64,000 nucleotides of DNA from Sipunculus nudus. Its lineage: Eukaryota; Annelida; Sipuncula; Golfingiida; Sipunculidae. The notes beneath the pieces were generated by a model. The model was not told the origin of the DNA. It saw only the letters and a list, made by a program, of their open reading frames with translations, and did no database searches. Below are positions 46,520 through 58,479 of this stretch, piece after piece; positions within the stretch are counted from its first letter, which is position 1; the number at the start of each line of letters is the position of its first letter. The position numbers and the translations under genes are program-made. Location: NCBI GenBank assembly GCA_026874595.1, contig CM049315.1:60264889-60328888 (forward strand). The letters run 5' to 3'.

Positions 46520-46890
46520 TAAAACATCCCAGTTTTGGAACCGGACCCCCCCTTTTTTTATCCATCTCCCACAACCCTTTTAAGGGTTCTATACAGAATT
46601 CCGCTGCCTGGACTCTCCCTTTTTCGGGATCCGGGGACCTTTTTTGAGTTTTCATTGATCATCCTGGGTTGGTTTCCTAAATCTTGGATCCGCCCCTGTA
46701 CTGGATTGTTAAAATATCTGATAATTTAAGAAAGTCTTTTGCACATGCGGTCCGGACCCACCCCCCTCCCCCTTTTCCATCCCCCGCAACCTGTTTTAAA
46801 GGGTTCTATAAGGAATTCTGCTTCCTGAATCCGCCCCTGTACTGGATTGTTAAAATATCTTATAATTCAATGAAGTCTTTTGCACATGAT
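46520..46890 (-). mobile_element. Two tandem copies of the CAGGGGCGGATCC element (inverted)
   Basis: GGATCCGCCCCTG at 46685-46697 and ATCCGCCCCTG at 46825-46835 are both followed by the same flank, TACTGGATTGTTAAAATATC, and later AAGTCTTTTGCACATG. The C-rich body (CCACAACCCTTTTAAGGG, then CCCGCAACCTGTTTTAAAGG) is likewise doubled. So element plus flank was tandemly duplicated with a ~140-bp period. Related to 17737-17946 and 33728-33905. Confidence 0.55.
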
Positions 46891-48269
46891 ATACGAGGAA
46901 GCAATGGAATAAAGATGAATATGAGACCACCCCATAAGCCATCGTATAATTCATTGACAATTATTCCTTTTGCGAACATTATACGGAAACTATAATCTAT
47001 TTTGCTTTTGTAGAAGTTTGAGCACAATTTATACCGATTCACTGACAATTCAAAGTGTTACGACCTAACAGACATCTCTTATTTCTCAGGAATACTTTCA
47101 TCTGTTAAAGCCGTACAGCAAACTCATTATCTGTCACACATGTTGTCAATATCCCAAATTACCACAATTTGATATAATATACTAATTTAATACATACTGA
47201 ATATAGCTTTTACAAATACATTATTATACAATGACTTGATGCAATGAAAGACAAGAGTACTGACCTGGGAATAATGTCCATGTAACACCAGTTATTCCGA
47301 ATGCCATAATTAAATAATCACCGAGTCCAATAAAAAGTCACTGAAAGCATTATCTTCTCACGAGGTTCTTTGATCACTTCACTTTAGCGTTTAAAAGTTC
47401 GCGATATCTTTATATAATTCACTTCTTTATAGTTCTTCTCTTCTTTCAATGTTCTTTCACAGATTTCTTCAATTTTAATCAGTCTTATATTAATATGTTA
47501 GCGCTAACGTAACGGTACATTTCTGGTCACTTACTTTATCTTCTTGTGACTATCGTGGCTCCTGAGCTTAGAAGGAAATGCCCATTTGCACATCATTTGA
47601 GCTCATCTTATATAGACTTGTAACTCATGATTGCCTTTGTTTCAGTATTTCAAATCACGTGTGTTCACTGGTGATTTTACTTCTTGTATAACAGAATTTT
47701 CTTTGTTTGAATCCATGAGCATGAGAGTTCACTCATGATCCCTTGCATAAAAGTCTAAGTCGGTCATTGACACGACTTTGGGGTGCCTTGAACATTTGTT
47801 TCAGCACAGATCAGCTGTATGGTCAGCCCTCCAGTACATACAAGGCACGTATACAGCCCTGTGCAGTAATACTTCAGTACAATGACATTACCCTTTTCTT
47901 CAAGTAACCCCTTTACCGACACGGAGTGTAGCTTCCAGTTGTCCCCTGACTGTAGCAGCTTGTTTCATGTGATTCCATGTCAGTTTTACTATTACAATAA
48001 TTAATATTCAACACAATCTTGTTCAAACATTAAAATAAAACTTAATATATTACAACAGCAAGTTGACTTTTTTAATGCTTTGCCCCACATTTGCTAAAAC
48101 TCAACAGGACTACAAGTCTGATTAAAGGATACGCTCTCAGTTTGATGGTCAAATGCAAAATATATATTTACCTTGCTGAAAGTCTGACAAAGGGAGGTAG
48201 TGCCACCATTCTGGTAAAATATATATAAATAATAATAATGATAATAATAATATTTAATATAATTAGAAT
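46891..48269. other. Non-coding stretch
   Basis: AT-rich intergenic sequence between the protocadherin and PPAT transcription units. No exon or RNA gene seen. Confidence 0.4.
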
Positions 48270-49090
48270 ACGGATAGTTGACAAGCGACTACGTGTATCC
48301 ACCAAAATCAGAGTAGGACGGGTGAAGTGAGGCATGGATTGAGTGGCAAGGGGAAATAGAGTTAGATGTGTTACATATTTTAGCATGGATGTCTGTCACG
48401 TAAACATGATTCTAGGTGGCGCCACCTGTTATTTGAACGAGAAACTATCCAAGACATACACATGCAAAATTTCAGATGGGAAAGTCAAACCACTGCCGAG
48501 ATATGAGTGATTTAATCCTACAGCAGACAAACAGATGGACGCTGTGCAAAAATGGTTGCAGGTGGCGCCACCAGTTTTGTATATGATAAAGAGCTATGTG
48601 AGATCCAAACACATGCAAAACTTCAGGAAGATACGTCAAACCAGTCCGGAGATATTAGCATGGATATCTTCAGCATGAACGTGAATGTAGGTAGCACCAC
48701 CTATCATAAAATCAAGAAAGCTATCCAGGATGTATACGCATGCCAAATTTCAGGTGAATTAGTCAAACCACTGCAGAGATATGAGTGATTATTACCCAAG
48801 GCAGACGAACAGATGGACGCTGTGCAAAAATGGTTGCAGGTGGCGCAACTTTCTTCCTTATTGGTCAAACGAGTCCATAGGCATAGATATGTGGGTTAAT
48901 GTGTCAAAACAAACGCACAGATGGACGCACCGGAGAGAGGAAAGGTCAGAGGTCAATGCCGAATGGTTAGGCACCAGCTCAAATGTGACCCGATAATTGG
49001 TGTAAGTTTCGGAAAAATCGGTCCAGTAGTCTCAGAGGAGTTCTCCGGAAACGAATACGGCGGCGGCGGAACCCGGTCAAAAACATAGTA
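48270..49090. mobile_element. GGCGCCACC-type dispersed repeat, copy R1
   Basis: It begins with ACAAGCGACTACGTGTATCC and GGTGAAGTGAGGCATGG and contains several internal sub-repeats built around GTAGGTGGCGCCACC and GCAGACAAACAGATGGACGC. It ends ..GGAACCCGGTCAAAAACA. The same arrangement is found at 57555-58425 and, truncated, at 61873-62304. No protein-coding capacity is evident. Confidence 0.7.
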
Positions 49091-49108
49091 TCAGTGCAAT
49101 TACAGATT

Positions 49109-49131
49109 CCCCCCCCCCCCCCCCCCCCCCC
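49109..49131. repeat. 23-base poly-C run
   Basis: An uninterrupted C tract between two dispersed repeats; a likely i-motif/G4 former and an assembly-error site. Confidence 0.9.
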
Positions 49132-49299
49132 TTGGGCCATCCCAAAACATTAGGGGTGAAAACTTGCCCTATCACCAAACAATGGTTCTAGATTTCAGGA
49201 ATTTGACCTCGGTCAAGGTCACAGGTTTTCCAACTCCTCCGAGACTTTTTGCAGAAAGAATCCCGTGTGTCAAATTTGAAGGAAAAACGTCAGTACTTG

Positions 49300-50492
49300 C
49301 AAAGTTATAGGGGTCATAATAAGCTTTGAGATTATTCTTGGAATCATTATTCCAAAAAGAGTTTTGAACATTGGAGTTTTCAGTACAAGCTTAATTTTAA
49401 CAACTAAATAAAAGATTCAGTAATTAATTTTATTAAAATTTCCTTTGCCAATCAGGTACACACACTCTTGGTTGGATGAGGGAGAACACTCATTATGCTA
49501 ATTACTATCTGAACTATAATTTAATAGTGAAATTAATATTCAATTTCACACATGTATACAGAGAACCCAAACTGTTTACTCTTCTGAAGTTAGGAATTCC
49601 TCATATTATGAACATCCACTTTTATAGCAATACATCACTTTATGTTCACAATTAAATGTGCACTTTAATTTTTGTAATCCCTTGTGATAGAATACAAAAT
49701 AAAAAAAAGTATAAGTTTTGAATAAGAATGGATTAAATATAGAAAATTATAACATTCATCTAGTTTATGTATCCCCTCTATGGGGGAGGGGGGCAAAGGG
49801 GAAGCCTAGCTTAAAGCTGGGTAAAGGCAGTTGCCTGGAGTGAAAACTTGAATAATGCTACCTTTTTTTCACCAATTCCTTTGTAATTTCATATTTTTCA
49901 GCTAATAACCTTATCTATCCATCATGTAAAAATAAAAGCAAATACATGAAAAAAATGTTCCATAGTCAAAGTTAGGCAAAGTTTAAGGTCATGATTTTAC
50001 ATTTATGCTAAAATTTTGATCTTATTTCTGGTGTACAATTAAAACTAATTTGAATATAAATACTTGCTTGGAATAAGCTCTACAGCTAAACAAATTATCA
50101 AGTTAAGTGAGTAAATATATTTCCTGACTTTTAACAAAGTGCATGATGTTTGCTCCAATAACTTCAAAGATTTATGCAATGTTAACCAAATTATGGTTAT
50201 ATCAAATATGAATAGATTAAGATAGCAGTTTTCACAGTGGGCAGTTTTGAAAGTGTAACAATAGGTTTTTACTAAAAAACACTGGTTTTCCCTTAATTTC
50301 TTAAAGGAATGAAGTCACAGTGACCCAGTATCAGGTTTGGTAAAAGAGCTAAAGGACATCTTACATCTATATTGAATTTTGGAAACATAGGTCAAACAGT
50401 TTCAAAAAGTGCCAAGTTAGCGGACGTCGGGCCTGAGAGATGAAGGAAAAGGACCATGACTATAGCTCAGATGATATAGTCAGCAGAGCTAA
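49300..50492. mobile_element. E1-related element, right-hand part
   Basis: Runs parallel to 22200-24208 of E1 at lower identity (AGTTTTGAACATTGGAGTTTTCAG-type start, TTAAGTGAGTAAATATATTTCC, then the end GACTATAGCTCAGATGATATAG and CAGAGCTAAAAA). It lacks the GACG minisatellite. An older copy of the same family. Confidence 0.65.
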
Positions 50493-52717
50493 AAAACAGT
50501 CTATGCATTCATTCACTTCAAAAGAGCAGATATATGTCAGAAACTGCTTTAATGAAAAATATATCACACAGCATGGTTGTGTATTTACATAAGCCATTTT
50601 TTAAACAAAAATATCTTGGCTTAAAAGCTCAGATAAACACAGCTCTCTGTTTTCATACAGGTAACCCAAACCTTAAAGTGTCAGGAGGAAAAGTCTGACA
50701 TTTTATCACAAATTTCACACTTAAAGGTAATGCTAAAGTATCATAAATCTTCTACAGCAGTGTCTCATATCAGTAGAAACATATATTTACATTATCTGCA
50801 AAGAAACCTATTTTTTTTATTCTCATGAGTAAACATGACAACAATGCACACCTAAAAACTGGATCAAAATTAGAACTCAACTGATTCAACAGTTCTTATA
50901 TCTGTCACTGAATTCTGTAATCAGTGATTAATAACCAAACCAAAAACACTTTCTTTTATCTTAACAATATAAAGCATAGGAAAGTTCGTAAGTGCTGTCT
51001 CAAGAAAAGATCTTAGGTCTAATAACATACATACACAAGGTTCATAAATCCCTAACTCACACAAACTTTATATATTAGTACCATAACATTATGCATGAAA
51101 TTATTACATTAACTTTTATCTTAAAAACTGAATTCTGAACATTCAAAATATGACATACATCCATATATGAACACATATTTACGAAACCATATAAAAATAA
51201 AAGTCATGTGGAGAGTCCTTTAAACCCTGTATAAAATCACACTCAGTTTGTATAATAAATTTGTGCCTGAGATAAGTGGATGAAAGTACAGTGACAAATG
51301 TGTAACATGTATAACGTGTACAACGAGATCCCACAATGCTGCAGTATGCGAGTGCAAAACACTCGACATGGCTCAGACAGTGATATGCTAAATATAACAA
51401 GTGATGATGAGCTCTGTCACCTGTAAGAATGACACATAATGACATCATTTACAACAGTAAATATACGTGTATTCCACCATAAACACCCAATTAATTACAG
51501 CAGAGGCAACCAAAAGTTTGAATCAATTTTATGACAAGGTTAAAATTTAAAAAACTTTATCTGATGCTTGTGGGTAAACACAATTATTCTGAGCTGTGAT
51601 ACAATTTTCTCCAGTCATGATAAATTTATGATTTATGACAATATTCTAAAGTACACAGATATCATAAAGGTTTTTGAAAAGCAGATTACACCACAACAGA
51701 ACTGCTGAATAAAAAAATCCATCATTCTCCAAGTCATGGACCATATTTGTGTCTAATGCAACATGGTGATCAAATTATACAAGGACAAATCACAGATTTG
51801 TTTTGAGACAAATACTTTCTTATGAGTAATTAATTCAAAAGCCAGTTTTAAATCTATATCTGTGCCATGGTCACTGAATGGGGCTAAACTGAAATAAAAT
51901 GACTTAAATGGCAGGGAATGTACGAGTATTTTATATTCCACCTTCATGATTTTAATTCTGACCCCTGTGAATCAATTTCACATGTTATGTTATTCCCCAA
52001 CATAACTCTGGTCAATGTTCATCACAACAAAAAGTTTTCTCTTCTTTCCTAAATTACTTATCATCAACAGCAGCAATGACCATGATTAATATACAAAATA
52101 CATGTGGCCGGTGATGGCCTATCAAGTGCCATCATGTAAACAATGTGACACACAAGAAGAGTACAGTACTTAACAAACTTAAAGGCAGCTATTCACCTGC
52201 CTTATCTGTAGGATTTATATGATTTCTGGCTTACCCTGTGTACATATGAATAAACTATAGGTAATTCCTGGTAATATAAAGTTCTTATAACACGTATGTG
52301 ACAGATGTATGACCCTGATTTATCTACAAGCTCTTGGTAAGCACAGCAATGTTGACAAACGAAGAAACCATGTAACCTATCGTGGTTGGCTGCATATCTG
52401 CAGAGGATGAATGGTCAGTAACAGTTTTTGCAAAACATGCACCCCTTTGCAAAACTCTGGTTCATCTGCATTGTCACTAGATTCCACTGTTGAATGAAAC
52501 TGGATTTTTTTCATTGGCCCCCACAGGTTATAATCACACAGCTATAAACAAAATTAACAGCCTGTATGAGAAGGGGACAGTGTTTTCTCTAGCCTGCTTT
52601 TATAAAAAGTTCAATGGAATTTCTTTAGTTAATAGACATCAGCTATCTGAATAGGCTGCTTTTAGATATACACACAAAAAAGTAGTAAAACACAAGTTAG
52701 TCCCACGTGATGGAGCA
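50493..52717 (-). other. PPAT 3' flank, probably including its 3' UTR
   Basis: Lies downstream of the PPAT stop codon on the - strand. It is AT-rich, lacks the dispersed repeats found on either side, and is not coding. The relative absence of repeats is compatible with a long 3' UTR, but the polyadenylation point cannot be fixed. Confidence 0.4.
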
Positions 52718-52857
52718 TCACCAGGTCAGGTCCACTGGGTACTTCCCCGTTAAACATGCTGTACAGTGACCGATGTTCTTCTCAGTGCGATCTTCTATTC
52801 CGTGCTCAACTGCTTTCTCAAGCCCCTGTACTGACAGATACACAACGCTATTTGCAC
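52718..52857 (-). CDS. PPAT last exon (C terminus)
   Basis: Starts after TTCCAG on the - strand, completing the Gly codon split with the previous exon (G|GT). It encodes [19 protein letters not shown] and onward to the end [20 protein letters not shown] at 52720-52718. The CTAC cysteines match the last two ligands of the 4Fe-4S cluster in this enzyme family. The segment between EHG and GHC is only ~10 residues, about 16 shorter than I recall for the vertebrate enzyme, so this is a compact form of a variable loop. Confidence 0.95.
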
Positions 52858-53519
52858 CTGGAAGTGAACCATCAAAGTGTTATGAATTAGACCATGGTTC
52901 AAGTACTCACACATACGTATGAGTATTTGTAGGGAGCAAATAGAAGCACCTTATTCCTATTTATTTTCCTTTATACTTTGGGCTCCTTAGAAAGGTAACA
53001 CTGATAATGACTTGGTAAGTATAAGTTTGTGTTGGTTTGGCAAAGAGGAGATTACATCAAACCTATAAATTTATATATGTATTAAAAGTATAAAACATGT
53101 ATGACATCAATATATTTTTCTAATAATTGTTTTTTTGTTGTTGGAGGTAACCACTGCCATTTTTTAATGCTAGCTTTACTAAGTATGTACATCTGCAGAA
53201 TTCCGTTCCAGGTAGGGACTATATGACAGGGCATTTTATATCCTGGTGTTAAACAGGCCTGGTGACAACTACACCACCAGGCCCTAGGTGCATTCTGGCC
53301 CCTATTTGCTGGGCAATAAAACTGAGGAACCATCAGAAAGTGCCCTCAATTGTGAGTGCAACAAGGCCATGGGGCCCAAGGCAACATTGGTGGGGGCTGT
53401 AAAAACTCCCACTGCCTGGGCTTAAATGTGAACTCACAATATCCCACACAATTTACGAGTTCTCTGATCTACCCCAAGACCACAGAAGCCGGTTCCATCA
53501 AGACAGACTTTCAGATGAA

Positions 53520-54489
53520 TCAAGTGGCCCATGGGCCATGACTCTCAGCTGAATTTGACATGTATTATAAGAATTAAGTGACCTAATTTCAGGATTCAAA
53601 GGAGACGGCCTCCCTGGATTTTACAATTGAAGTTTCCAAGGAAAATGGATACAATTTGTACCCTGTATGTCTGCATAGCTCACAGAATATAGCCTATTAG
53701 GTCACCATGCCCTAGTTTCAAGTTCCCAAGGAGATTTTATAGAACCTACATGGATGTTGCCTTAGAAGATTCTAGGCCTAACAGATACAATTTGTGCCCA
53801 TCTGACATTCAGGGTGCTCATATGACATATTTTTCCTATAGATCACAGAATAGAGGTCACAGTGACCTAATTTCATGTTTCCAAAGACATTTGCCTAGGA
53901 CCTCCCAGAAAGACATGTCAGAAGATTCTAGGCATAAATTGGGTACAATTCATGCCCTGTCTGTCTGTCTGGGTGCTTAAAATCATGTTTTTAGCCCATA
54001 GGTCACAGAATGCAGGTCAGCATAACCAAATTTCAGATTTCCAAGGAGATTTGCCTAGAACCTCCCTGGATGTTGTGTCAGAAGATTCTAGGCCTAAAGG
54101 ATACAATTTGTACCCAACTGACATTAAGGGTGCTGATATAACATCTTTTTCTTATAGGTTGCAGAGTAGAGGTCACAGTGACCTAATTTTCTGTTTCCAA
54201 AGACATTTGCCTAGGACCTCCCAGAATGTCACGTTAGAAGATTCTAGGCCTAGGGAATACAATTTGTGCCTCATGAGATTGTCTGAGTGTTCATAGGTGG
54301 CATAATAAAGGTCACAATGACCTAATTTCAGGTTTCCAAGGAGATTTGCCTAAGACCTCCCTGGAAGTACAGTTGGAAGTTTCTAGGTCTAAGGGTTACA
54401 ATTTGTGCCCTGTTAATGGCCTGCTGGAATGACGATGGACAATGGGTGATAGCTATAGTTCAGATGACTTAGTCAGCTGAGCTAAAAAT
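53520..54489. mobile_element. CCCATGGGCC..CAGCTGAGCTAAAAA element with tandem ~155-bp units
   Basis: Opens GTGGCCCATGGGCCATGACT and closes GACTTAGTCAGCTGAGCTAA. Between them lie about six copies of a ~150-160 bp unit with GGTCACAGTGACCTAATTTC, CCAAGGAGATTTGCC and AGAAGATTCTAGGCCTAA. The same unit forms a second array at 58480-59345. Several units contain AGGTCA-nnn-TGACCT palindromes. Confidence 0.7.
53854..53868. promoter_or_regulatory. Perfect ERE-type palindrome in repeat unit
   Basis: AGGTCACAGTGACCT is an exact inverted AGGTCA repeat with a 3-bp spacer, the consensus estrogen-receptor element. Further exact AGGTCAnnnTGACCT matches lie at 54170-54184, 54309-54323 (spacer CAA) and 59143-59157. 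They are carried by a repeat and functional binding is untested. Confidence 0.45.
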
Positions 54490-54672
54490 GATAATATTTG
54501 CAAAACAAGTGTTGCAACAATGCCAGCCATAGATTTGTCATTGTTTCTCACAGAGCAGCAACATCAGACAGTGTTTTTCATAAGGTAAAGAGACTAAATT
54601 TAAAGTGTCTAGCTTCAGTGAATGGCATATAGCCCTGGGAATAAACTGATTTATGATCTGATTGACACTTAC

Positions 54673-54793
54673 CCAGGTAGTGTGAGAGTCGGTCTGCGTT
54701 CAGTTTGTTAGCGATGAGCTCGTCTTTTGTTGGAATGTTGATACCCATGTAACATGGATACCTGATAGGTGGAGATGCTATACGTATGTGTAC
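54673..54793 (-). CDS. PPAT penultimate exon
   Basis: Bounded by TTCCAG|GTACAC and CTACCTGG|GTAAGTG on the - strand (phase 0 in, phase 1 out). It encodes 40 residues starting [20 protein letters not shown] and ending [10 protein letters not shown]. The Cys of YPCYMGI corresponds to another iron-sulphur ligand, and [14 protein letters not shown] is a diagnostic PPAT block. Confidence 0.97.
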
Positions 54794-54824
54794 CTGGAAT
54801 TAAAGAGTAAAGAAACTTTTTATG

Positions 54825-55167
54825 GGTCCATCTTATCTTAAGAAGCAAGTCACACTACCCATGGCAACATCACATACGTCTTTGTCTATCTTACCTTAAG
54901 AAGCAAGCCACACTCAATATAGGGGGGAATGGGGGTATATATACCCCCAACTTTTTGGCAAGGGGGATGGTCAATGTAGTCATCCCCCCACTTTTCAGAG
55001 AATAATATTATAATATTGCAATAAAATATATTAATAAATAGAATTAAAGACTTTGGATCCATTTACTAAATAATGTTATATTCAAACCTTGCTTAGAATT
55101 CACAAAATAATTTATTTTTTAAAACATTATAATTATTTAAAATATTACGTATATATAATAATTATAT

Positions 55168-55214
<47 letters not shown>

Positions 55215-56560
55215 TGTATATGTCACTCAGACATGCTGAAAAGGGTAAATATATGTGTGTGTATATGTATATACAAAGTCATCCCCCCCACCCTGGAAAA
55301 AAAATTGACGCCACTGCACACTCTACCTAAATCCATATCACATACAGGTCTAAGTCTTGTCTTACCTTCAGAAGCAAGCCACATGCACTTAAAGCCATAT
55401 CACATACAGGTCTTGGCCTGTCTTACCTTAAGAAGCAAGCCACGTTCTACCTAAAGCCAAATCATATACAGGTCTTGGTCTGTCTTACCTTAAGAAGCAA
55501 GCCACACTCTACCTAAAGTCATATCATATACAGGTCTTAGTCTTGTCTTACCTTAAGAAGCAAGCCATATGCTACCTAAAGCCAAATCATATACAGGTCT
55601 TGGTCTTTCTTACCTTTAAAAGCAAGCCACACGCTACCTAAAGCCAAATCATATACAGGTCTTGGCCTGTCTTACCATAAGAAGCAAGCCACACTCTACC
55701 TAAAGCCATATCATATACAGATCTTGGTCTGTTTTATCTTAAGAAGCAAGCCACACTCTACCTAAAGCCACATCACAAGTAAGTCTTGGTCTTTCTTACC
55801 TTAAGAAGCAAGCCACACTTTACCTAAAGCCACATCATTTAAAGGTCTTAGTCTTGTCTTACCTTAAGAAGCAAGCCACACTGTACCTAAAGCCACATCA
55901 TTTACAGGTCTTGGTCTTTCTTACCTTAAGAAGCAAGCCACATGCTACCTAAAGCCATATTACATACATGTCTTGGCCTGTCTTACCTTAAGAAGCAAGC
56001 CATGTTCTACCTAAAGCCAAATCATATACAGTTCTTGGTCTGTCTTACCTTAAGAAGCAAGCCACACTCTACCTAAAGTCATATCATATACAGGTCTCAG
56101 TCTTGTCTTACCTTAAGAAGCAAGCCACACGCTACCTAAAGCCACATCATATTCAGGTCTTGGCCTGTCTTACCTTAAGAAGCAAGCCACACTCTACCTA
56201 AAGCCATATCATATACAGGTCATGGTCTGTCTTATCTTAAGAAGCAAGCCACACTCTACCTAAAGCCACATCATATGTAGGTCTTGGTCTTTCTTACCTT
56301 AAGAAGTAAGCCACACTCTACCTAAAGCCACATCAATTACAGGTCTTAGTCTTGTCTTACCTTAAGAAGCAAGCCACACTCTACCTAAAGCCACATCATA
56401 TACAGGTCTTGATCTTTCTTACCTAAAGAAGCAAGCCACACGCTACCTGAAGCCACATCATTTACAGGTCTTGGTCTGTCTTTCCTTAAGAATCAAGCCA
56501 CACTCCACCTAAAGCCACATCACATACAGGTCTTGGTCTTGTCTCACCAGCCAAACTGTA
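54825..56560. repeat. ~62-bp minisatellite, about 20 units, in a PPAT intron
   Basis: Units read (plus strand) CTTACCTTAAGAAGCAAGCC, ACACTCTACCTAAAGCCA, CATCATATACAGGTCTTGG, with a period of 60-64 bp. In the PPAT sense each has an acceptor-like GGCTTTAG|GTAG and, 24 nt later, a strong donor, TTAAG|GTAAGA. Two units at 54825-54925 are separated from the rest by an insertion (54916-55316). Confidence 0.93.
54916..55316. mobile_element. Non-autonomous DNA element inserted in the 62-bp array
   Basis: Flanked by a 7-bp duplication, CACACTC (54909-54915 and 55317-55323), which restores a normal repeat unit when removed. The right end reads TTGACGCCACTG, i.e. CAGTGGCGTCAA inverted, a common hAT-like terminus. 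It also contains an internal GGGGGTATATATACCCCC palindrome and (AT)n runs. The left terminus does not obviously match. Confidence 0.65.
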
Positions 56561-56633
56561 TCTAAACCTCATCCTCTTCTGGTCACACTAGTTGTAACTA
56601 TATGTAAGAACACGTTACCAGTGGTTATTGTAC

Positions 56634-56855
56634 CTCTTTTGCTCCAGCATTTTTCAACAACCTGACGATTGGCCCCATTGTGTTGCCCCTGACAATGGAG
56701 TCATCTATTAGCACTATTCTCTTTCCCTTGAAGTTGTCTGTCAGTGCTCCAAACTTCTTGGCCACACCGAGCTGCCTCAGTCTCATACTGGGCTGGATGA
56801 AAGTTCTCCCAACATATCGGTTCTTACACAGCACCTCCACATAGGGTATACCAGA
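56634..56855 (-). CDS. PPAT exon with the PRPP-binding loop
   Basis: Glutamine PRPP amidotransferase makes 5-phosphoribosylamine from PRPP and glutamine in the cytosol, the committed step of purine synthesis. This 222-nt exon (74 codons, phase 0 at both ends, TTTTCAG|TCTGG to AAAGAG|GTACAA) carries the core of the type I phosphoribosyltransferase domain: [33 protein letters not shown], and the PRPP loop [12 protein letters not shown] with its two acidic residues. Identity is unambiguous. No frameshift or stop is seen. Confidence 0.98.
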
Positions 56856-57554
56856 CTGAAAATAAATAATAACTCTTCAGCATTCATACTTCAAGGCCTT
56901 TACAACAGGTAAACTGGGGTGATATATAACAAGTGGCCCATGGGCCATGATGCTCAGCTGAATTTGACATACAGGTGATGCAAGTATTATTTAACAATGT
57001 TATGATCTGGTGAAAAATATCTGTTAAGAAACCTTGAATAATGGATAGCACAACTTCCAGAGTCCTCAAAATCAGGCGTTTAGTCCATAAGCCTTAGAAA
57101 ATATGACACAGCAACCAAATTTAGGGTTTTTAAGAAGATATTTTGAAGAACTCCCTAGATGCTCAAGTCTATGCCAACTTCTACGATCTGTGTCCATCTA
57201 ACTAATCTGGTGCTAAATGCTCACACAATATGGGTCACAGTGACTTTATTTAGAGTTTCTAAGAAGATTTCTAGAAGTTTCTAGGTCCAACTGCACCATT
57301 TGTGCCCATCTGACTGATAGGATGCTAAAATCATTTTCACATAATTAAGTCGCATTGACCTAATTTACATTTCCCAAGTGTCTTGGTCTCATATGTCCAA
57401 TAACTGACAAACTCAGTGGGTTTTACCAGGAGGACACACGGTTTATTCCAGCTACATGTTGTACATGTCTCCAGGTCAAAGATTACGTGCTGGCCTTAGG
57501 CCTGTGACTATCGGTTACGGCAATGCCTATTTACATGATTACATTATGAACTAA

Positions 57555-58425
57555 AATACAGGTAGCCAACAATTGACCACATGTATCCTCCGAAATCAGA
57601 GTGGGACAGGTGAAGTGAGGCATGGATTGAGTGGCAAGGAGAAATAGAGAGAGGTGTGTTGCATATTAGGAGTGATTTTATCCCACAGCAGAAAAAAACA
57701 GACCGATGCCATGCAAAAATGGTTCCAGGTGGCACGTTAGAGCTATGTAAGATCTATACACATGCAAAATTTCAGGAGGATACATCAAACCAGTCCTGAG
57801 ATACAAGTCTGGATGTCTGCAGCCTGAACGTGAATGTAGGTGGTGCCACCTACCATAAAATCAAGAAGGCCATCCAGGATGAATACACATGCAAAATTTC
57901 AGGTGGATAAGTCCATTCACTGTAGAGATATGAGTGATTTTATCCCAAGGCAGATGAACAGAGGACGCTGTGCGTAAATGATTGCAGGTGGCACCACCAT
58001 TTTTATGTATGTTATAAAGCTATCCAAGGGCTACATTTATGCAAATTTTTTAGCCTGATTGGTCAAACGAGTCCTAAGATATGTGGGTTAATGTGTGAAA
58101 ACAGATGCACAGATGGACGCTGTGCAACATTTTTGCAGGTGGCATCACGATTTTATATGTATGTTATAAAGCTATCCAAGGGCAACATTTGTGCAAATTT
58201 TTTGGCCTGATTGGTCAAACGAGTTAATTTGTGAAAACAGATTCACAGATGGCTGCACTGGAGAGAGGAAAGGTCAAAGGTCAATGCAAAATATTTTGGC
58301 AGTTCACATGTGACCCGCTAATCGTGTAAAGTTTTGGAAAATCTGTCCAGTGATCTCAGAGTTCTATTCCGGAAACGAACAAGGCGACGGCGACGAAACC
58401 CGGTCAAAAACAGTATCCCCAAAAC
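57555..58425. mobile_element. GGCGCCACC-type dispersed repeat, copy R2
   Basis: Parallels R1 at 48270-49090: ACATGTATCCTCCGAAATCA, GGTGAAGTGAGGCATGG, GTAGGTGGTGCCACC, and the end CGACGAAACCCGGTCAAAAA. Confidence 0.7.
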
Positions 58426-58479
58426 TTTGTTTTTATTGGATACAATGACATAAGGAAACATTTCAATCACATGTCTGGA

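Larger units (their letters stand above)
52858..54672 (-). other. PPAT last intron
   Basis: A GT..AG intron bounded by CTGG|GTAAGTG and TTCCAG|GTG. It contains the tandem ~155-bp repeats at 53520-54489 and a stray CCATGGGGCCC element start near 53366. Confidence 0.8.
54794..56633 (-). other. PPAT intron containing the 62-bp array
   Basis: A GT..AG intron between the exons at 54673-54793 and 56634-56855, mostly occupied by the minisatellite at 54825-56560. Confidence 0.8.
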
